The notes: generated by a model not told the origin, from the sequence alone. Positions 1 to 7,051 are shown, numbered from the stretch's first letter. The stretch: 48,688 nt of DNA from Paludibacteraceae bacterium (GCA_017448985.1 JAFSKL010000001.1:1-48688); one strand, 5' to 3'. Program-made: numbers and translations.

Positions 1-33
1 TCATCCTGAGCCAGGATCAAACTCTTCGTTGTA
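1..33 (-). rRNA. rrs: 16S rRNA gene, 5' end only (cut by window edge)
   Basis: The reverse complement carries the universal 16S start AGAGTTTGATCCTGGCTCAG followed by GATGA at the edge. Only the first ~33 nt lie in the window, so the exact mature 5' end is approximate. It is read leftwards, out of the window, from the promoter near 245-276. An assembly break at an rRNA operon is a common cause of such an edge. Confidence 0.95.
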
Positions 34-244
34 AAAAGAAATTTATAAGATAGCTCAGAATAATCGATTTATCAAGTGTAGAAATTACGGGAACCTATTT
101 AATGAATAATGATTAATGAATAATGAATATCCGCAACCACTATCCTCAGTTCTTGTACTACAATCTTGTTATGAATAGACATCTTTTCAAAGATCATTGC
201 TTAAGCCCTTGGGTGACCCCTAAATTTTTGGGCGAAAGCGGATG
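34..244 (-). promoter_or_regulatory. rRNA operon leader with boxA-like element
   Basis: About 210 nt separate the rRNA promoter from 16S. On the minus strand TGATCTTTGA (complement of 187-196) resembles the boxA antitermination sequence found in rRNA leaders of this phylum. A period-7 repeat sits at 100-129, between boxA and 16S. No protein-coding signal is seen. The boxA assignment is by resemblance. Confidence 0.6.
100..129. repeat. Period-7 repeat in the pre-16S leader
   Basis: About four copies of an AATGAAT-like unit in tandem, located in transcribed rRNA leader sequence. Confidence 0.75.
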
Positions 245-276
245 CAAAGGTACTGCTTTTTTTTGAACTGACCAAA
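245..276 (-). promoter_or_regulatory. rRNA promoter
   Basis: Bacteroidota primary-sigma promoter on the minus strand: TTTG at 276-273, spacer of 20 nt containing a run of eight A, then TACCTTTG (complement of 245-252). The spacer is nearly identical to that of the tRNA-Lys promoter at 1575-1606 and close to that of the glnN promoter at 28671-28702. Confidence 0.85.
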
Positions 277-390
277 TATTTTTGCAAAAAAATTCAAGAA
301 AAATGCATTTTCTTTGTAACAGACTGAAAATAAGCAAGATACATTTTGCGTTTTTTGGACCTAAAAGGGACTAAAAGAGTAAAAGGGCCG

Positions 391-419
391 AAAAAAGCCT
401 CTTTCGTGAGGAAAGAGGC
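391..419 (-). terminator. Intrinsic terminator of the membrane-protein gene
   Basis: Nine-bp stem (397-405 with 411-419, GCCTCTTTC/GAAAGAGGC) with a 5-nt loop, followed on the minus strand by six T. It lies ~50 nt after the stop codon of the gene at 470-1270. Confidence 0.85.
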
Positions 420-469
420 CTACGCGCATGAATATATATAAGGAACGCGCGCATGTACGCGCGCACGCG

Positions 470-1270
470 CTATTCTTTTTTCGGAGCCTTGGAAGCCTTG
501 GGAGCCTTCGGTGCTTTAGGAGCTTTAGGAGCTTTAGGAGCTTCCGGAGCAGGTTCTTCTGCTTCGGGTGCTTTCTCGGCGGTTTTTTCAACTTTTACAG
601 CCTCTGCCACACCGTCTTTGATGTCCTTGAGTTCCTCTTTGATGTCCTTACCCTCGAGGATCTCACCGCTAGTGAGTTGTTTATAGATCGAAGCCTCGAC
701 GCCTATGATAGCAGGAATAGCGAATACAACGATAACGAGGTTGATAAGCGAACCGATGACCATGAGCCATCCTACCTGACCGATACCGAACAGGGCGCTG
801 ATGATGGAAACAAGGATGGAGAGCGCTATGCAAAGAACGAACTCAGCCCAGAAGATGCGCCATTTGTTGCCATAGGTGAGACGGTTGGACTCACGCAGCG
901 CCTCGAGCGCGGGCATATCCTTGTCCACGAAGAGCACTACGGCAAAACTCCAAGCGATAGCGATAACGATACCCGGTATGAAGCCGAAGCCCAAACCGAT
1001 AGCAATAGCTCCGCTCATGAGTGCCATGAGGATAAGGAACTCACCCATGTTGCGACGATACTTGCCGTCAAAGATAAAGAGCGGGTTAATCACATTGCCT
1101 TTCGCCATCTCTGCAGGAAGCGACTCCATAGCGATAGTGGTACCGACATTGATGTACGGGATCCAGATCGTAATCACATAGAGCAAAGCCGTCAAGATGA
1201 GGCTCAGGTAGTTGACCAAAGCGATTGCAACACCGTCCTTGATGGTGGCAATAATGTTTAATTTTTTCAT
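470..1270 (-). CDS. Multi-pass membrane protein with Ala/Pro/Lys tail, unknown function
   Basis: 266 aa. Several hydrophobic segments (roughly residues 15-45, 80-115, 140-190) predict an inner-membrane protein with perhaps five or six helices; the general look is of small DUF975-type membrane proteins, but I do not recognise a family with confidence. After residue ~205 the chain becomes charged and then ends in an Ala/Pro/Lys-rich tail of repeated APK triplets (about residues 240-266), encoded by 9-bp DNA repeats at 478-545. Such a tail is likely disordered and basic, perhaps binding nucleic acid or the acidic membrane surface. It has its own promoter at 1335-1365 and terminator at 391-419, so it is monocistronic. 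The start is supported by a promoter ~65 nt upstream. Confidence 0.8.
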   Translation of the reverse strand: MKKLNIIATIKDGVAIALVNYLSLILTALLYVITIWIPYINVGTTIAMESLPAEMAKGNVINPLFIFDGKYRRNMGEFLILMALMSGAIAIGLGFGFIPGIVIAIAWSFAVVLFVDKDMPALEALRESNRLTYGNKWRIFWAEFVLCIALSILVSIISALFGIGQVGWLMVIGSLINLVIVVFAIPAIIGVEASIYKQLTSGEILEGKDIKEELKDIKDGVAEAVKVEKTAEKAPEAEEPAPEAPKAPKAPKAPKAPKASKAPKKE

Positions 1271-1334
1271 TGCAGTAATGTTTTTAGTTAAACAATCAAT
1301 AAGTAAGTATCAGCCATACTTGCTATTTTGCCTG

Positions 1335-1365
1335 CAAAGGTAGTAAAAAAAATTGATATGCGCAA
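1335..1365 (-). promoter_or_regulatory. Promoter of the membrane-protein gene
   Basis: TTG (complement of 1363-1365), 20-nt spacer, TACCTTTG (complement of 1335-1342). Confidence 0.8.
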
Positions 1366-1382
1366 GTTTTTTCGCAAAAAAA

Positions 1383-1410
1383 GACAAAAAAAAGAGACGT
1401 TACCGTCTCT
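1383..1410 (-). terminator. Terminator after tRNA-Lys
   Basis: Seven-bp stem AGAGACG/CGTCTCT (1393-1399 with 1404-1410) with a 4-nt loop and a T-rich run on the minus strand, directly after the tRNA 3' end. Confidence 0.85.
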
Positions 1411-1412
1411 TG

Positions 1413-1485
<73 letters not shown>

Positions 1486-1499
1486 TCGCTCTTCGGTCT

Positions 1500-1520
1500 G
1501 CAAACGCTCCGCTGGTTTGC
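1500..1520 (-). other. Hairpin in the tRNA-Lys precursor leader
   Basis: GCAAAC...GTTTGC inverted repeat of 6 bp between the promoter and the tRNA. It could be a processing structure; no function can be read from it. Confidence 0.4.
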
Positions 1521-1574
1521 ATCCCGAGGGAAAAAAAATCAGCTAAATGCGTTGTACTTTCCGAAAAGCGGGTG

Positions 1575-1606
1575 CAAAAGTACTGCTTTTTTTTGACATG
1601 ACCAAA
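1575..1606 (-). promoter_or_regulatory. tRNA-Lys promoter
   Basis: TTTG (complement of 1603-1606), 20-nt spacer with eight A, TACTTTTG (complement of 1575-1582). It differs from the rRNA promoter by only a few bases. Confidence 0.85.
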
Positions 1607-1685
1607 TATTTTTGCAAAAAAATGCAAAAAGAGAGTTGTTTTTTTATTTATTGGTCCAAAAAAGCCCCAAATATCCCCCAAAAGA

Positions 1686-2468
1686 CTATAAGGATTCGGC
1701 AAAGCGCTCGGCTTCCGCGATTTGGTCAATCTTGCCGACATCCATCATTTTGAAGGCGTCAGGGATGTACGCCTTCAAATTGGTGATTGATTTTTCGCAG
1801 AGGGACATGTAGAAATCAATGAGGGAGAACTTGTCTTGCGGCATGTGCGAAAGAAGGGATAAGATGTCAGGCGAGAGGATCTGCATTCCGGAGAAAGCTA
1901 ACAATTTGAGATTTGAGATTTGAGATTTGACATTTTCAGGGCGCACTTCACCGGTAGCGATATTCGTCCATCCGGTAAGACGCTGATTGTCATCGAAACA
2001 GAGATAACGCTGCGTAGGGCGGTCGGAAACGACCAACAAGCCTCCCCCATTCCTCGCAGAAGGGAGAGCGCTGATTCGTTCATATTCGGCAATCAATGCG
2101 CGGAGGTCGATATTGGAAAGGATATCCACATTGCAAGCGAGCAAGGGCTCGCTTGCCATTTGTGAGTTGTGATTTGTGATTTGTGATTGGGCTTTTTTGA
2201 GGCCACCTCCGGTGTCGAGGAGGGCGTCACGTTCATCGGAAATAGCGATGTCGCATCCCCATCCGTTGTTGGCGCGAACGGCATCGATGATCTGATCAGG
2301 AAAATGGTGGACGTTGATGACGATGTCTGTGATACCGGCGTCACGCAGTTTCTCCACCTGCCATTGCAGCAGCGGTTTGCCTGCCATGGGAACCAACGCT
2401 TTGGGCATGGTGTCGGTAAGAGGTTTGAGACGCGTTCCGAGACCAGCGCAGAAGATCATCGCTTGCAT
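1686..2468 (-). CDS. MurU-like sugar-1-phosphate nucleotidyltransferase
   Basis: 260 aa. The N-terminus carries the nucleotidyltransferase signature CAGLGTRLKPLTDTMPKAL (GxGTRLxPLTxxxPKxL) and AGKPLL, as in mannose-1-phosphate guanylyltransferases and the MurNAc-1-phosphate uridylyltransferase MurU. Directly upstream on the same strand is an AmgK-like sugar kinase, and AmgK-MurU is the known pair that turns recycled MurNAc into UDP-MurNAc, so the MurU role is inferred from context. Two period-7 repeats are inserted in frame: residues ~94-105 (ITNHNSQ) and ~178-189 (KSQISNLK). They lie outside the N-terminal signature, presumably in loops. The start codon itself abuts a third repeat. Other sugar-1-phosphate substrates remain possible. 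Confidence 0.85.
   Translation of the reverse strand: MQAMIFCAGLGTRLKPLTDTMPKALVPMAGKPLLQWQVEKLRDAGITDIVINVHHFPDQIIDAVRANNGWGCDIAISDERDALLDTGGGLKKAQSQITNHNSQMASEPLLACNVDILSNIDLRALIAEYERISALPSARNGGGLLVVSDRPTQRYLCFDDNQRLTGWTNIATGEVRPENVKSQISNLKLLAFSGMQILSPDILSLLSHMPQDKFSLIDFYMSLCEKSITNLKAYIPDAFKMMDVGKIDQIAEAERFAESL
1904..1935. repeat. Period-7 repeat inside the murU-like gene (first)
   Basis: Three to four copies of ATTTGAG in tandem, read in frame on the other strand as KSQISNLK. Confidence 0.85.
2156..2189. repeat. Period-7 repeat inside the murU-like gene (second)
   Basis: Copies of TTTGTGA in tandem, read in frame on the other strand as SQITNHNSQ. Confidence 0.85.
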
Positions 2469-2530
2469 AAGATGTACGATTTACAGATGTACGAAGTACG
2501 ATATATTTACGATTTATTCCAAAGTACGAT
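2469..2530. repeat. Degenerate repeat between amgK-rapZ and the murU-like gene
   Basis: Recurring TACGATT/GTACGA units at spacings of 7-8 nt. It fills the short intergenic gap and runs into the 3' end of the kinase gene. Confidence 0.55.
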
Positions 2531-3947
2531 GGATACCCCGCTCACGATGGATGAGGTGGATGGTAACGCCGTATTTGGCATGGAGATGTTTGGCAAGTTG
2601 CTCGGCGCAATAGACGGAGCGATGCTGACCGCCGGTGCACCCGAAAGCGACCTGGAGGTGGGTGAAGTCCCGTTCGAGGAATCGCTCCACATGATGGTCA
2701 ACAAGTCGATAGACTGAGTCAAGGAAAGTGAGAATCTCGCCGTCCTTCTCAAGGAAGTCGATAACGGGTTGATCGAGTCCGGTTAGCGCTTTGAACTCAT
2801 CGTATTTGCCGGGATTATGGGTAGAGCGGCAGTCAAAAACATAGCCTCCTCCGTTGCCACTATCATCGTTCGGGATACCTTTTTTGAAGGAGAAAGAGTA
2901 GATGGAGACGGTGAGACCGCTGCGCTGTGAGACCGCTGTGCTGTGAGACCGTTTTACTGTTAGACCGCCTTCGGCTATTAGACTCTCCGCGATACGGGAT
3001 AATTCGGGGTATGGCAGTGTGGTGTTCTTGGGTTCGACCGTCGTTCGACCGTCGTTCGACCGTCGTTCGACCGTCGGTGCGGATAGCGTTTGTAGTATGT
3101 CATTGAGGTTCTTGAGGGCGAGAGGGATGGATTCGAGGAAATGTGGTTTGCGCTCGAAGAAGCCGCGGTATCCATAGGCGCCAAGGACCTGGAGCGTGCG
3201 GAAGAGGACGAAGTGGGGAAGAGATGCTTTCCAATTGAAAATTGAAAATTGAAAATCGAAAGTTTTACTCAGTTTCTCCATTTCGTCGAGGTAGTCTTCT
3301 ATCAATTTCTCACGCAGTTCCGTAGAGAAGTTGGCCTTGGCCTGCCAGAGGAAGGACGCGACATCGTATTGCGTGGGTCCACGGCGTCCGCCCTGGAAGT
3401 CGATAAAGTAAGGCTGTCCGTCACGAATCATGACATTGCGGCTCTGGAAGTCGCGGTATAAGAAAGTTGAAAGTTGAAAGTTGATAGTTGAAAGGAGATT
3501 ATGGACGAGGGTGTCGAAGTCGTTTTCGAGGGCGGGTTCGGAGAACTCGATCTTGGTGCCTTTGAGGAAGCAGTATTTGAAATAATTGAGGTCCCAGCGG
3601 ATAGAACGTTCGTCAAAAGCGGGCACAGGGAAACACTTGGACCAATCGAAGTCTTGCGCTCCGATGACCTGGATATGCGCGAGAGCGCGGATGGTTCGTT
3701 CCAAAAGGACCGGATCAAGATTATCGAAGAGGAGTGTATCGCCTAAGTCTTCCTGGGTATAAGACATCTCATCGTCGCTGACCCAATAGATTTCCGGTAC
3801 GGGGAGACCGAGAGCATGAAAATGACGCGCCATATAGATGAAAGCGCGGTTCTCGTCGCGATTGGTTCCCACGACTCGAATGACCGAACGTCCATCGGCG
3901 TCCGTCTCGCGTGTGTAAATCCTATTGGAGCCTTGCTGCTTAGGCAT
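2514..3947 (-). CDS. AmgK-like sugar kinase fused to RapZ C-terminal domain
   Basis: 477 aa. Residues ~1-285 form an aminoglycoside-phosphotransferase/choline-kinase-type domain: catalytic loop YRDFQSRNVMI (~163-173) and metal-binding IDFQGGRRG. This is the family of AmgK, which phosphorylates MurNAc/GlcNAc at the anomeric carbon. Residues ~345-477 match the C-terminal domain of RapZ, with the hallmark FGCTGGQHRSVYCAEQLA. In E. coli RapZ this domain binds glucosamine-6-phosphate. The fused architecture occurs in other Bacteroidota as far as I know. The P-loop N-domain of RapZ is absent. The linker (~291-345) is built from tandem DNA repeats of 16 bp and 11 bp, and two heptad repeats are inserted in the kinase part (~152-162 and ~229-239). 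It probably forms an operon with the MurU-like gene. Confidence 0.88.
   Translation of the reverse strand: MPKQQGSNRIYTRETDADGRSVIRVVGTNRDENRAFIYMARHFHALGLPVPEIYWVSDDEMSYTQEDLGDTLLFDNLDPVLLERTIRALAHIQVIGAQDFDWSKCFPVPAFDERSIRWDLNYFKYCFLKGTKIEFSEPALENDFDTLVHNLLSTINFQLSTFLYRDFQSRNVMIRDGQPYFIDFQGGRRGPTQYDVASFLWQAKANFSTELREKLIEDYLDEMEKLSKTFDFQFSIFNWKASLPHFVLFRTLQVLGAYGYRGFFERKPHFLESIPLALKNLNDILQTLSAPTVERRSNDGRTTVEPKNTTLPYPELSRIAESLIAEGGLTVKRSHSTAVSQRSGLTVSIYSFSFKKGIPNDDSGNGGGYVFDCRSTHNPGKYDEFKALTGLDQPVIDFLEKDGEILTFLDSVYRLVDHHVERFLERDFTHLQVAFGCTGGQHRSVYCAEQLAKHLHAKYGVTIHLIHRERGIHRTLE
2913..2969. repeat. 16-bp tandem repeat in the kinase-RapZ linker
   Basis: Three and a half copies of GAGACCGCTGCGCTGT with a few mismatches, in coding sequence. 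It encodes part of the interdomain linker. Confidence 0.85.
3032..3075. repeat. 11-bp tandem repeat in the kinase-RapZ linker
   Basis: Four perfect copies of GTTCGACCGTC. Four times 11 is 44 nt, so a gain or loss of one copy would shift the frame between the two domains. Confidence 0.92.
3233..3262. repeat. Period-7 repeat inside the kinase gene (first)
   Basis: Copies of ATTGAAA in tandem, read in frame on the other strand as FDFQFSIFNW. Confidence 0.85.
3462..3494. repeat. Period-7 repeat inside the kinase gene (second)
   Basis: Copies of GTTGAAA in tandem, read in frame as LSTINFQLSTF just before the catalytic loop YRDFQSRN. Confidence 0.85.
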
Positions 3948-3951
3948 AATG

Positions 3952-4014
3952 TTAAATTAAAAATTAAAAATTCCAAATTAAGAATTAAAATTCAAAATTA
4001 AGAATTAAAAATTA
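3952..4014. repeat. Period-7 repeat between the lipid kinase and amgK-rapZ genes
   Basis: About nine degenerate copies of ATTAAAA fill the whole intergenic gap. It contains CAAAATTA (3993-4000), which matches a -7 box on the minus strand, but no -33 TTG lies at the right distance. Confidence 0.85.
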
Positions 4015-4938
4015 TTAGCAGCGGAATTGAAGGGCATGGTGGAGGCAGGTGACTTTGCAGGGACCGATGATATTCTCAAGAATGCCATCCGCCTCGAACA
4101 TGATATGCTTGCGGTAACTGATTTCAATCTCGCGTCCGACGATAGGATAGACGAAAGGCAGTTCCGTCAGTTTGCCGTTGAAGAGATTGGGCATGGCCTT
4201 GAGCACCTGCGGGAACGTCGGTTTCTTGATGAACATGGAGTTGAAGATGCCGTCCTGCGGGTTCGCCTCGGGATTCTGGCGAATGCCACCTCCGGAGAAA
4301 GGTCCGTTGCCGATATTCATCGTGAAGAGCCGATCATCCACAGCTTGTTGTCCGTCTACGGTGAGGACCATGTGTTGCGCCTTATGCTGCACGATGGCTC
4401 CGATGAGGCCAAAGAGGTAGTTGACATGGTGTGACCCGATATAGTATTTGAGTTGCTCCGCTTTCTTGCAGCACAGCGGGTCCACACCGAAGCCGACAGA
4501 ATTGATGAAATAGCGGTGATGCTCGATGCCATTGCGCCAATAGGTGACACATCCTATGTCGATGGGATGTCCTTCGCCCTCAAAGAAACGGCGGAGCGAT
4601 TCCTTGTGATTCTTGGTGAGATTCCAGTAGCGTGCCCAGTCATTACCCGTTCCTCGCGGCATGAGTCCGACCTGGATCTTCGCCCTCTGTTCAGGCGTAA
4701 GGCGTGCTCTCATGATACCGTTGATGGCTTCGGAGAGTGTACCGTCGCCGCCAAGGATAAGAATCTCGTCATATCCTTTCTCCACCAGTTCGCCTGCAAG
4801 TTCGATGGCATGTCCCGCAAATTTGGTGACCCGATAGGCGAAAGGCAGATGGCGCTTGCGGAGAAGTTTCCACAAGTAGATACGCTGTGCCCTAAATGCT
4901 TTCTTGCCCGATTTGGGATTGATGATGATGCCAAGCAT
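4015..4938 (-). CDS. Diacylglycerol/lipid kinase family protein (YegS/BmrU type)
   Basis: 307 aa, normal length for the family. The N-terminal DAGK catalytic domain is clear: INPKSGKK at the start, LGGDGTLSEAINGI (~62-75, nucleotide-binding GGDGT) and MPRGTGNDWAR (~94-104). The C-terminal half is the beta-sandwich lipid-binding domain typical of these kinases. Members phosphorylate diacylglycerol or related lipids at the inner membrane face; the exact lipid cannot be read from sequence. There is no signal peptide. Both flanks are period-7 repeats (3952-4014 and 4940-4977), and no canonical promoter is seen upstream, though the heptads happen to create TAATTTTG just before the start codon. Confidence 0.9.
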   Translation of the reverse strand: MLGIIINPKSGKKAFRAQRIYLWKLLRKRHLPFAYRVTKFAGHAIELAGELVEKGYDEILILGGDGTLSEAINGIMRARLTPEQRAKIQVGLMPRGTGNDWARYWNLTKNHKESLRRFFEGEGHPIDIGCVTYWRNGIEHHRYFINSVGFGVDPLCCKKAEQLKYYIGSHHVNYLFGLIGAIVQHKAQHMVLTVDGQQAVDDRLFTMNIGNGPFSGGGIRQNPEANPQDGIFNSMFIKKPTFPQVLKAMPNLFNGKLTELPFVYPIVGREIEISYRKHIMFEADGILENIIGPCKVTCLHHALQFRC

Positions 4939-4939
4939 T

Positions 4940-4977
4940 ATAATTCAAAATTAAAAATTAAGAATTAAAAATTATAT
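4940..4977. repeat. Period-7 repeat upstream of the lipid kinase
   Basis: About five copies of ATTAAAA/ATTAAGA in tandem, between the lipid-kinase start and the ribosomal-operon terminator. Confidence 0.85.
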
Positions 4978-4992
4978 TTCAAGGCAATAAAT

Positions 4993-5030
4993 AAAATTAG
5001 CGCACTAAAACAGAGTAGTGCGCTAATTTT
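4993..5030 (-). terminator. Strong terminator of the rpmB-rpmG-DUF4295 operon
   Basis: Fifteen-bp stem AAAATTAGCGCACTA/TAGTGCGCTAATTTT (4993-5007 with 5016-5030) with an 8-nt loop. Its A/T ends make it work in either direction. Confidence 0.9.
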
Positions 5031-5037
5031 AGGTTTT

Positions 5038-5190
5038 TTACTTGAAGAACTCTTGTACCTTTTCGTTGGTAACGATTTCCTCTTGGAAGATGTAAGCACC
5101 CGTCTTAGGCGACTTAACCATCTTAATGCACTTGGTGTGCGCGCGTCCGGAGTTACCGGTTTGAAGGGTTGCAACCGCTTTCTTTGCCAT
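5038..5190 (-). CDS. DUF4295 family small basic protein
   Basis: 50 aa: begins MAKKAVATLQTGNSGRA and ends NEKVQEFFK. This matches DUF4295, a short Bacteroidota-specific protein encoded right after rpmB and rpmG; its place in a ribosomal operon and its basic N-terminus suggest a ribosome-associated protein, but the role is not established. The start at 5188-5190 is the only in-frame ATG giving the conserved N-terminus. It is the last gene of the operon, ahead of the terminator at 4993-5030. Confidence 0.92.
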   Translation of the reverse strand: MAKKAVATLQTGNSGRAHTKCIKMVKSPKTGAYIFQEEIVTNEKVQEFFK

Positions 5191-5219
5191 AGTTCTAAGC
5201 CTTTCTAAATAGGGGTTAA

Positions 5220-5408
5220 TTACTTAATCTCTTTGTGAATCGTGTACTTCTTCAGGAAGGGATTGTACTTTTTGAGTTCCAAACGGTCGGGAGTGTTCTT
5301 GCGGTTCTTGGTCGTAATGTACCGGCTCATACCTGGAACACCGCTGTTTTTCTGCTCAGTGCACTCAAGGATAACTTGAACGCGTGCTTCTTTAACTTTC
5401 TTTGCCAT
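5220..5408 (-). CDS. rpmG: 50S ribosomal protein L33
   Basis: 62 aa, usual length for bacterial L33. It begins [20 protein letters not shown], continues with [19 protein letters not shown] and ends with a lysine-rich tail. This is the form without zinc-binding cysteine pairs: only one cysteine is present. Second gene of the rpmB-rpmG-DUF4295 operon, 17 nt after rpmB and 29 nt before DUF4295. Confidence 0.97.
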   Translation of the reverse strand: MAKKVKEARVQVILECTEQKNSGVPGMSRYITTKNRKNTPDRLELKKYNPFLKKYTIHKEIK

Positions 5409-5425
5409 TGTTCAGCTCCTTTCGT

Positions 5426-5662
5426 TTAATAGAGATAACCTTTTTCAGCTGCCTGTTTGAGCGCAGCGTCAAGGCCGATCTTGTTAATTGTTCTCAGACC
5501 AGCTGCACTCACGTTCAGCTCGATCCATACATCCTGTTCTACCCAGTAGAACTTGCGGCGGAAGAGGTTCACATCGAAGGTCCTCTTGGTATGACGCTTC
5601 GAGTGCGAGACATTACAGCCGCCCATGGCTTTCTTGCCTGTAATTTGACAAATTTTTGACAT
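5426..5662 (-). CDS. rpmB: 50S ribosomal protein L28
   Basis: 78 aa, full length. The N-terminus [20 protein letters not shown] and the segment [18 protein letters not shown] are typical of L28, a large-subunit protein. First gene of the operon; promoter at 5732-5762, with a 5' UTR of roughly 60 nt. The order rpmB-rpmG-DUF4295 is usual in Bacteroidota, where ftsY or rimO often follows; here the operon ends instead and a lipid kinase comes next. Confidence 0.97.
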   Translation of the reverse strand: MSKICQITGKKAMGGCNVSHSKRHTKRTFDVNLFRRKFYWVEQDVWIELNVSAAGLRTINKIGLDAALKQAAEKGYLY

Positions 5663-5731
5663 TGTAGTATATATTTTATATTATTTTCCAATTTTCGGGG
5701 CGTTTTTCGCAATTCTACACGAAAAAGCGTG

Positions 5732-5762
5732 CAAAGGTACAACAATTTTTTTATATATGCAA
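5732..5762 (-). promoter_or_regulatory. rpmB operon promoter
   Basis: TTG (complement of 5760-5762), 20-nt spacer beginning CATATAT, TACCTTTG (complement of 5732-5739). Confidence 0.85.
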
Positions 5763-5821
5763 GTTTTTCAGGCAAAAAAATTATTTTTTTTTGATTTCAG
5801 GGCAAAATCGTGCTTTAATTC

Positions 5822-6883
5822 TTACAAAAGCACAATTTCCACCCGTCTGTTCATCTGGCGATGTTCATCCGAATCGTTTGGGACGATGGGTTCTCGTTCC
5901 CCGCGTCCTTTGATGTCCATCCTCGAGCCGTCAATACCCCTGTCAATCATAGCCTGACGTACCTCCTGGCATCGTCCTTCGGAGAGGATCTGATTCGAGC
6001 GATCGGAGCCTATATCGTCGGTATGACCGACAATCTGGATTCGTTGCGACGGGCGCGATTTGAGGAACTGGAAGAGTTCGAGCAGAGCGCTCTCGGAGGA
6101 GTCGAGAATATGCGTTTTGCCGGTAGCGAAATAGAGATTATGCAGCACGAAGGACTTGATTTCGCGGGGCGACATAATCACTCCGGCAAAGCGATCTGGG
6201 TCAGTAATCGTATCATGGAAGGGGAAATAGTCCACGGCGGTAGCATCGATGGTATAGAAGGGTATCCGGTCATCCAAGAGGACCGCGAGCGTCGTATGGA
6301 TGCTATCAGAAGTGGTCTGCATCACTTTCTGCTGCGAAGGATTTCGAACGATGATATTCGCCGTAACGGGCCGTGCGGTGAGCGAATCGGTCACGGTGAA
6401 GGTGAGTCGTATCTCGGGATAGATAGCGATACGAATGGTATCCTCGTCTTCACGATGGGCAAACCAAACGGTATCGGAAGTGAAATATCCCGTCTTGGCA
6501 GCAACGGCCCAGTATTCGCCTTCGGGCAAGGTGCGCGAGAGACGGCATTTTTTCGTATCGGTAGGTTTGTTCACTTTGGGTTTCTTGTTAGGCTTGGCGT
6601 TCTTGTCCTGCACGGTGATATGGGTAGCGGGAAGCGGTTCTCCGGAACGCATGTCATAGGAATAGACATAGAGAAGGAGTTTGCCCTCTTTGATTCGCTG
6701 GCGCTTGGCAGCCTTGGCCTTGGCAGCGCGTTTCTTCTCGGCTTTGCGTTTGGCAGCTTCTCGTTTGCGCAACCGCAGTTCCTGCGCTTTGGCCCGTTTT
6801 TGTGCGGGCGTCATAGCCGCATAGAGCGGCTCGCCCAAGAAGGCGAGAAGCAGCAGTAATCCTATGAAAGACCGGAAGCGCAC
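5822..6883 (-). CDS. OmpA-family envelope protein with basic coiled-coil segment
   Basis: 353 aa. An N-terminal signal peptide (to about AMTPA, residue ~23) is followed by a strongly Lys/Ala/Arg-rich helical stretch (~26-68), then two beta-rich segments resembling carboxypeptidase-regulatory/PEG-type repeats (~70-235). The C-terminus is an OmpA domain (~245-353): LYFATGKTHILDSS, QIVGHTDDIGSDRSNQILSEGR and NRRVEIVLL, the peptidoglycan-binding fold. It probably sits in the periplasm bound to peptidoglycan; there is no clear beta-barrel. I see no canonical promoter in the 90 nt upstream, so transcription may come by read-through from the tRNA-Met/OmpA-LysM unit. Confidence 0.88.
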   Translation of the reverse strand: MRFRSFIGLLLLLAFLGEPLYAAMTPAQKRAKAQELRLRKREAAKRKAEKKRAAKAKAAKRQRIKEGKLLLYVYSYDMRSGEPLPATHITVQDKNAKPNKKPKVNKPTDTKKCRLSRTLPEGEYWAVAAKTGYFTSDTVWFAHREDEDTIRIAIYPEIRLTFTVTDSLTARPVTANIIVRNPSQQKVMQTTSDSIHTTLAVLLDDRIPFYTIDATAVDYFPFHDTITDPDRFAGVIMSPREIKSFVLHNLYFATGKTHILDSSESALLELFQFLKSRPSQRIQIVGHTDDIGSDRSNQILSEGRCQEVRQAMIDRGIDGSRMDIKGRGEREPIVPNDSDEHRQMNRRVEIVLL

Positions 6884-6891
6884 GAAAAAAG

Positions 6892-6922
6892 ATTGTTATA
6901 TTGTTGTAATGTTGTATTGATA
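6892..6922. repeat. Period-8 repeat upstream of the OmpA-family gene
   Basis: Four degenerate copies of TTGTTGTA in the 5' leader. Confidence 0.6.
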
Positions 6923-6934
6923 AACCGATATTTT

Positions 6935-6974
6935 TAAAATGAACAGGAGGACAGTCACGGGACTATCCTCCTGT
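6935..6974 (-). terminator. Terminator after tRNA-Met
   Basis: Fourteen-bp stem (6943-6956 with 6961-6974, one mismatch) with a 4-nt loop, followed on the minus strand by TTCATTTT. Confidence 0.85.
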
Positions 6975-6976
6975 CG

Positions 6977-7051
6977 TGGTCCCACTTGGGCTTGAACCAA
7001 GGACCCCCTGATTATGAGTCAGGTGCTACTAACCAACTGAGCTATGGGACC
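6977..7051 (-). tRNA. tRNA-Met (anticodon CAU), elongator type
   Basis: 75 nt. Acceptor GGTCCCA/TGGGACC is fully paired with discriminator A. The G1-C72 pair argues against initiator tRNA. Anticodon loop CTCATAA, T arm GGTTCAAGCC. The D arm reads GCTCAGTTGGTTAGTAGC, one nucleotide longer than the common form, leaving C13 opposite U22. tRNA-Ile2 (lysidine-modified CAU) cannot be fully excluded. It lies 15 nt after the stop codon of the OmpA-LysM gene, with no promoter of its own visible. Confidence 0.9.

Noticed and set aside
3993..4000. CAAAATTA as a -7 box for the amgK-rapZ gene
   Set aside because: It arises from the ATTAAAA heptads, and no TTG lies at the proper distance upstream.
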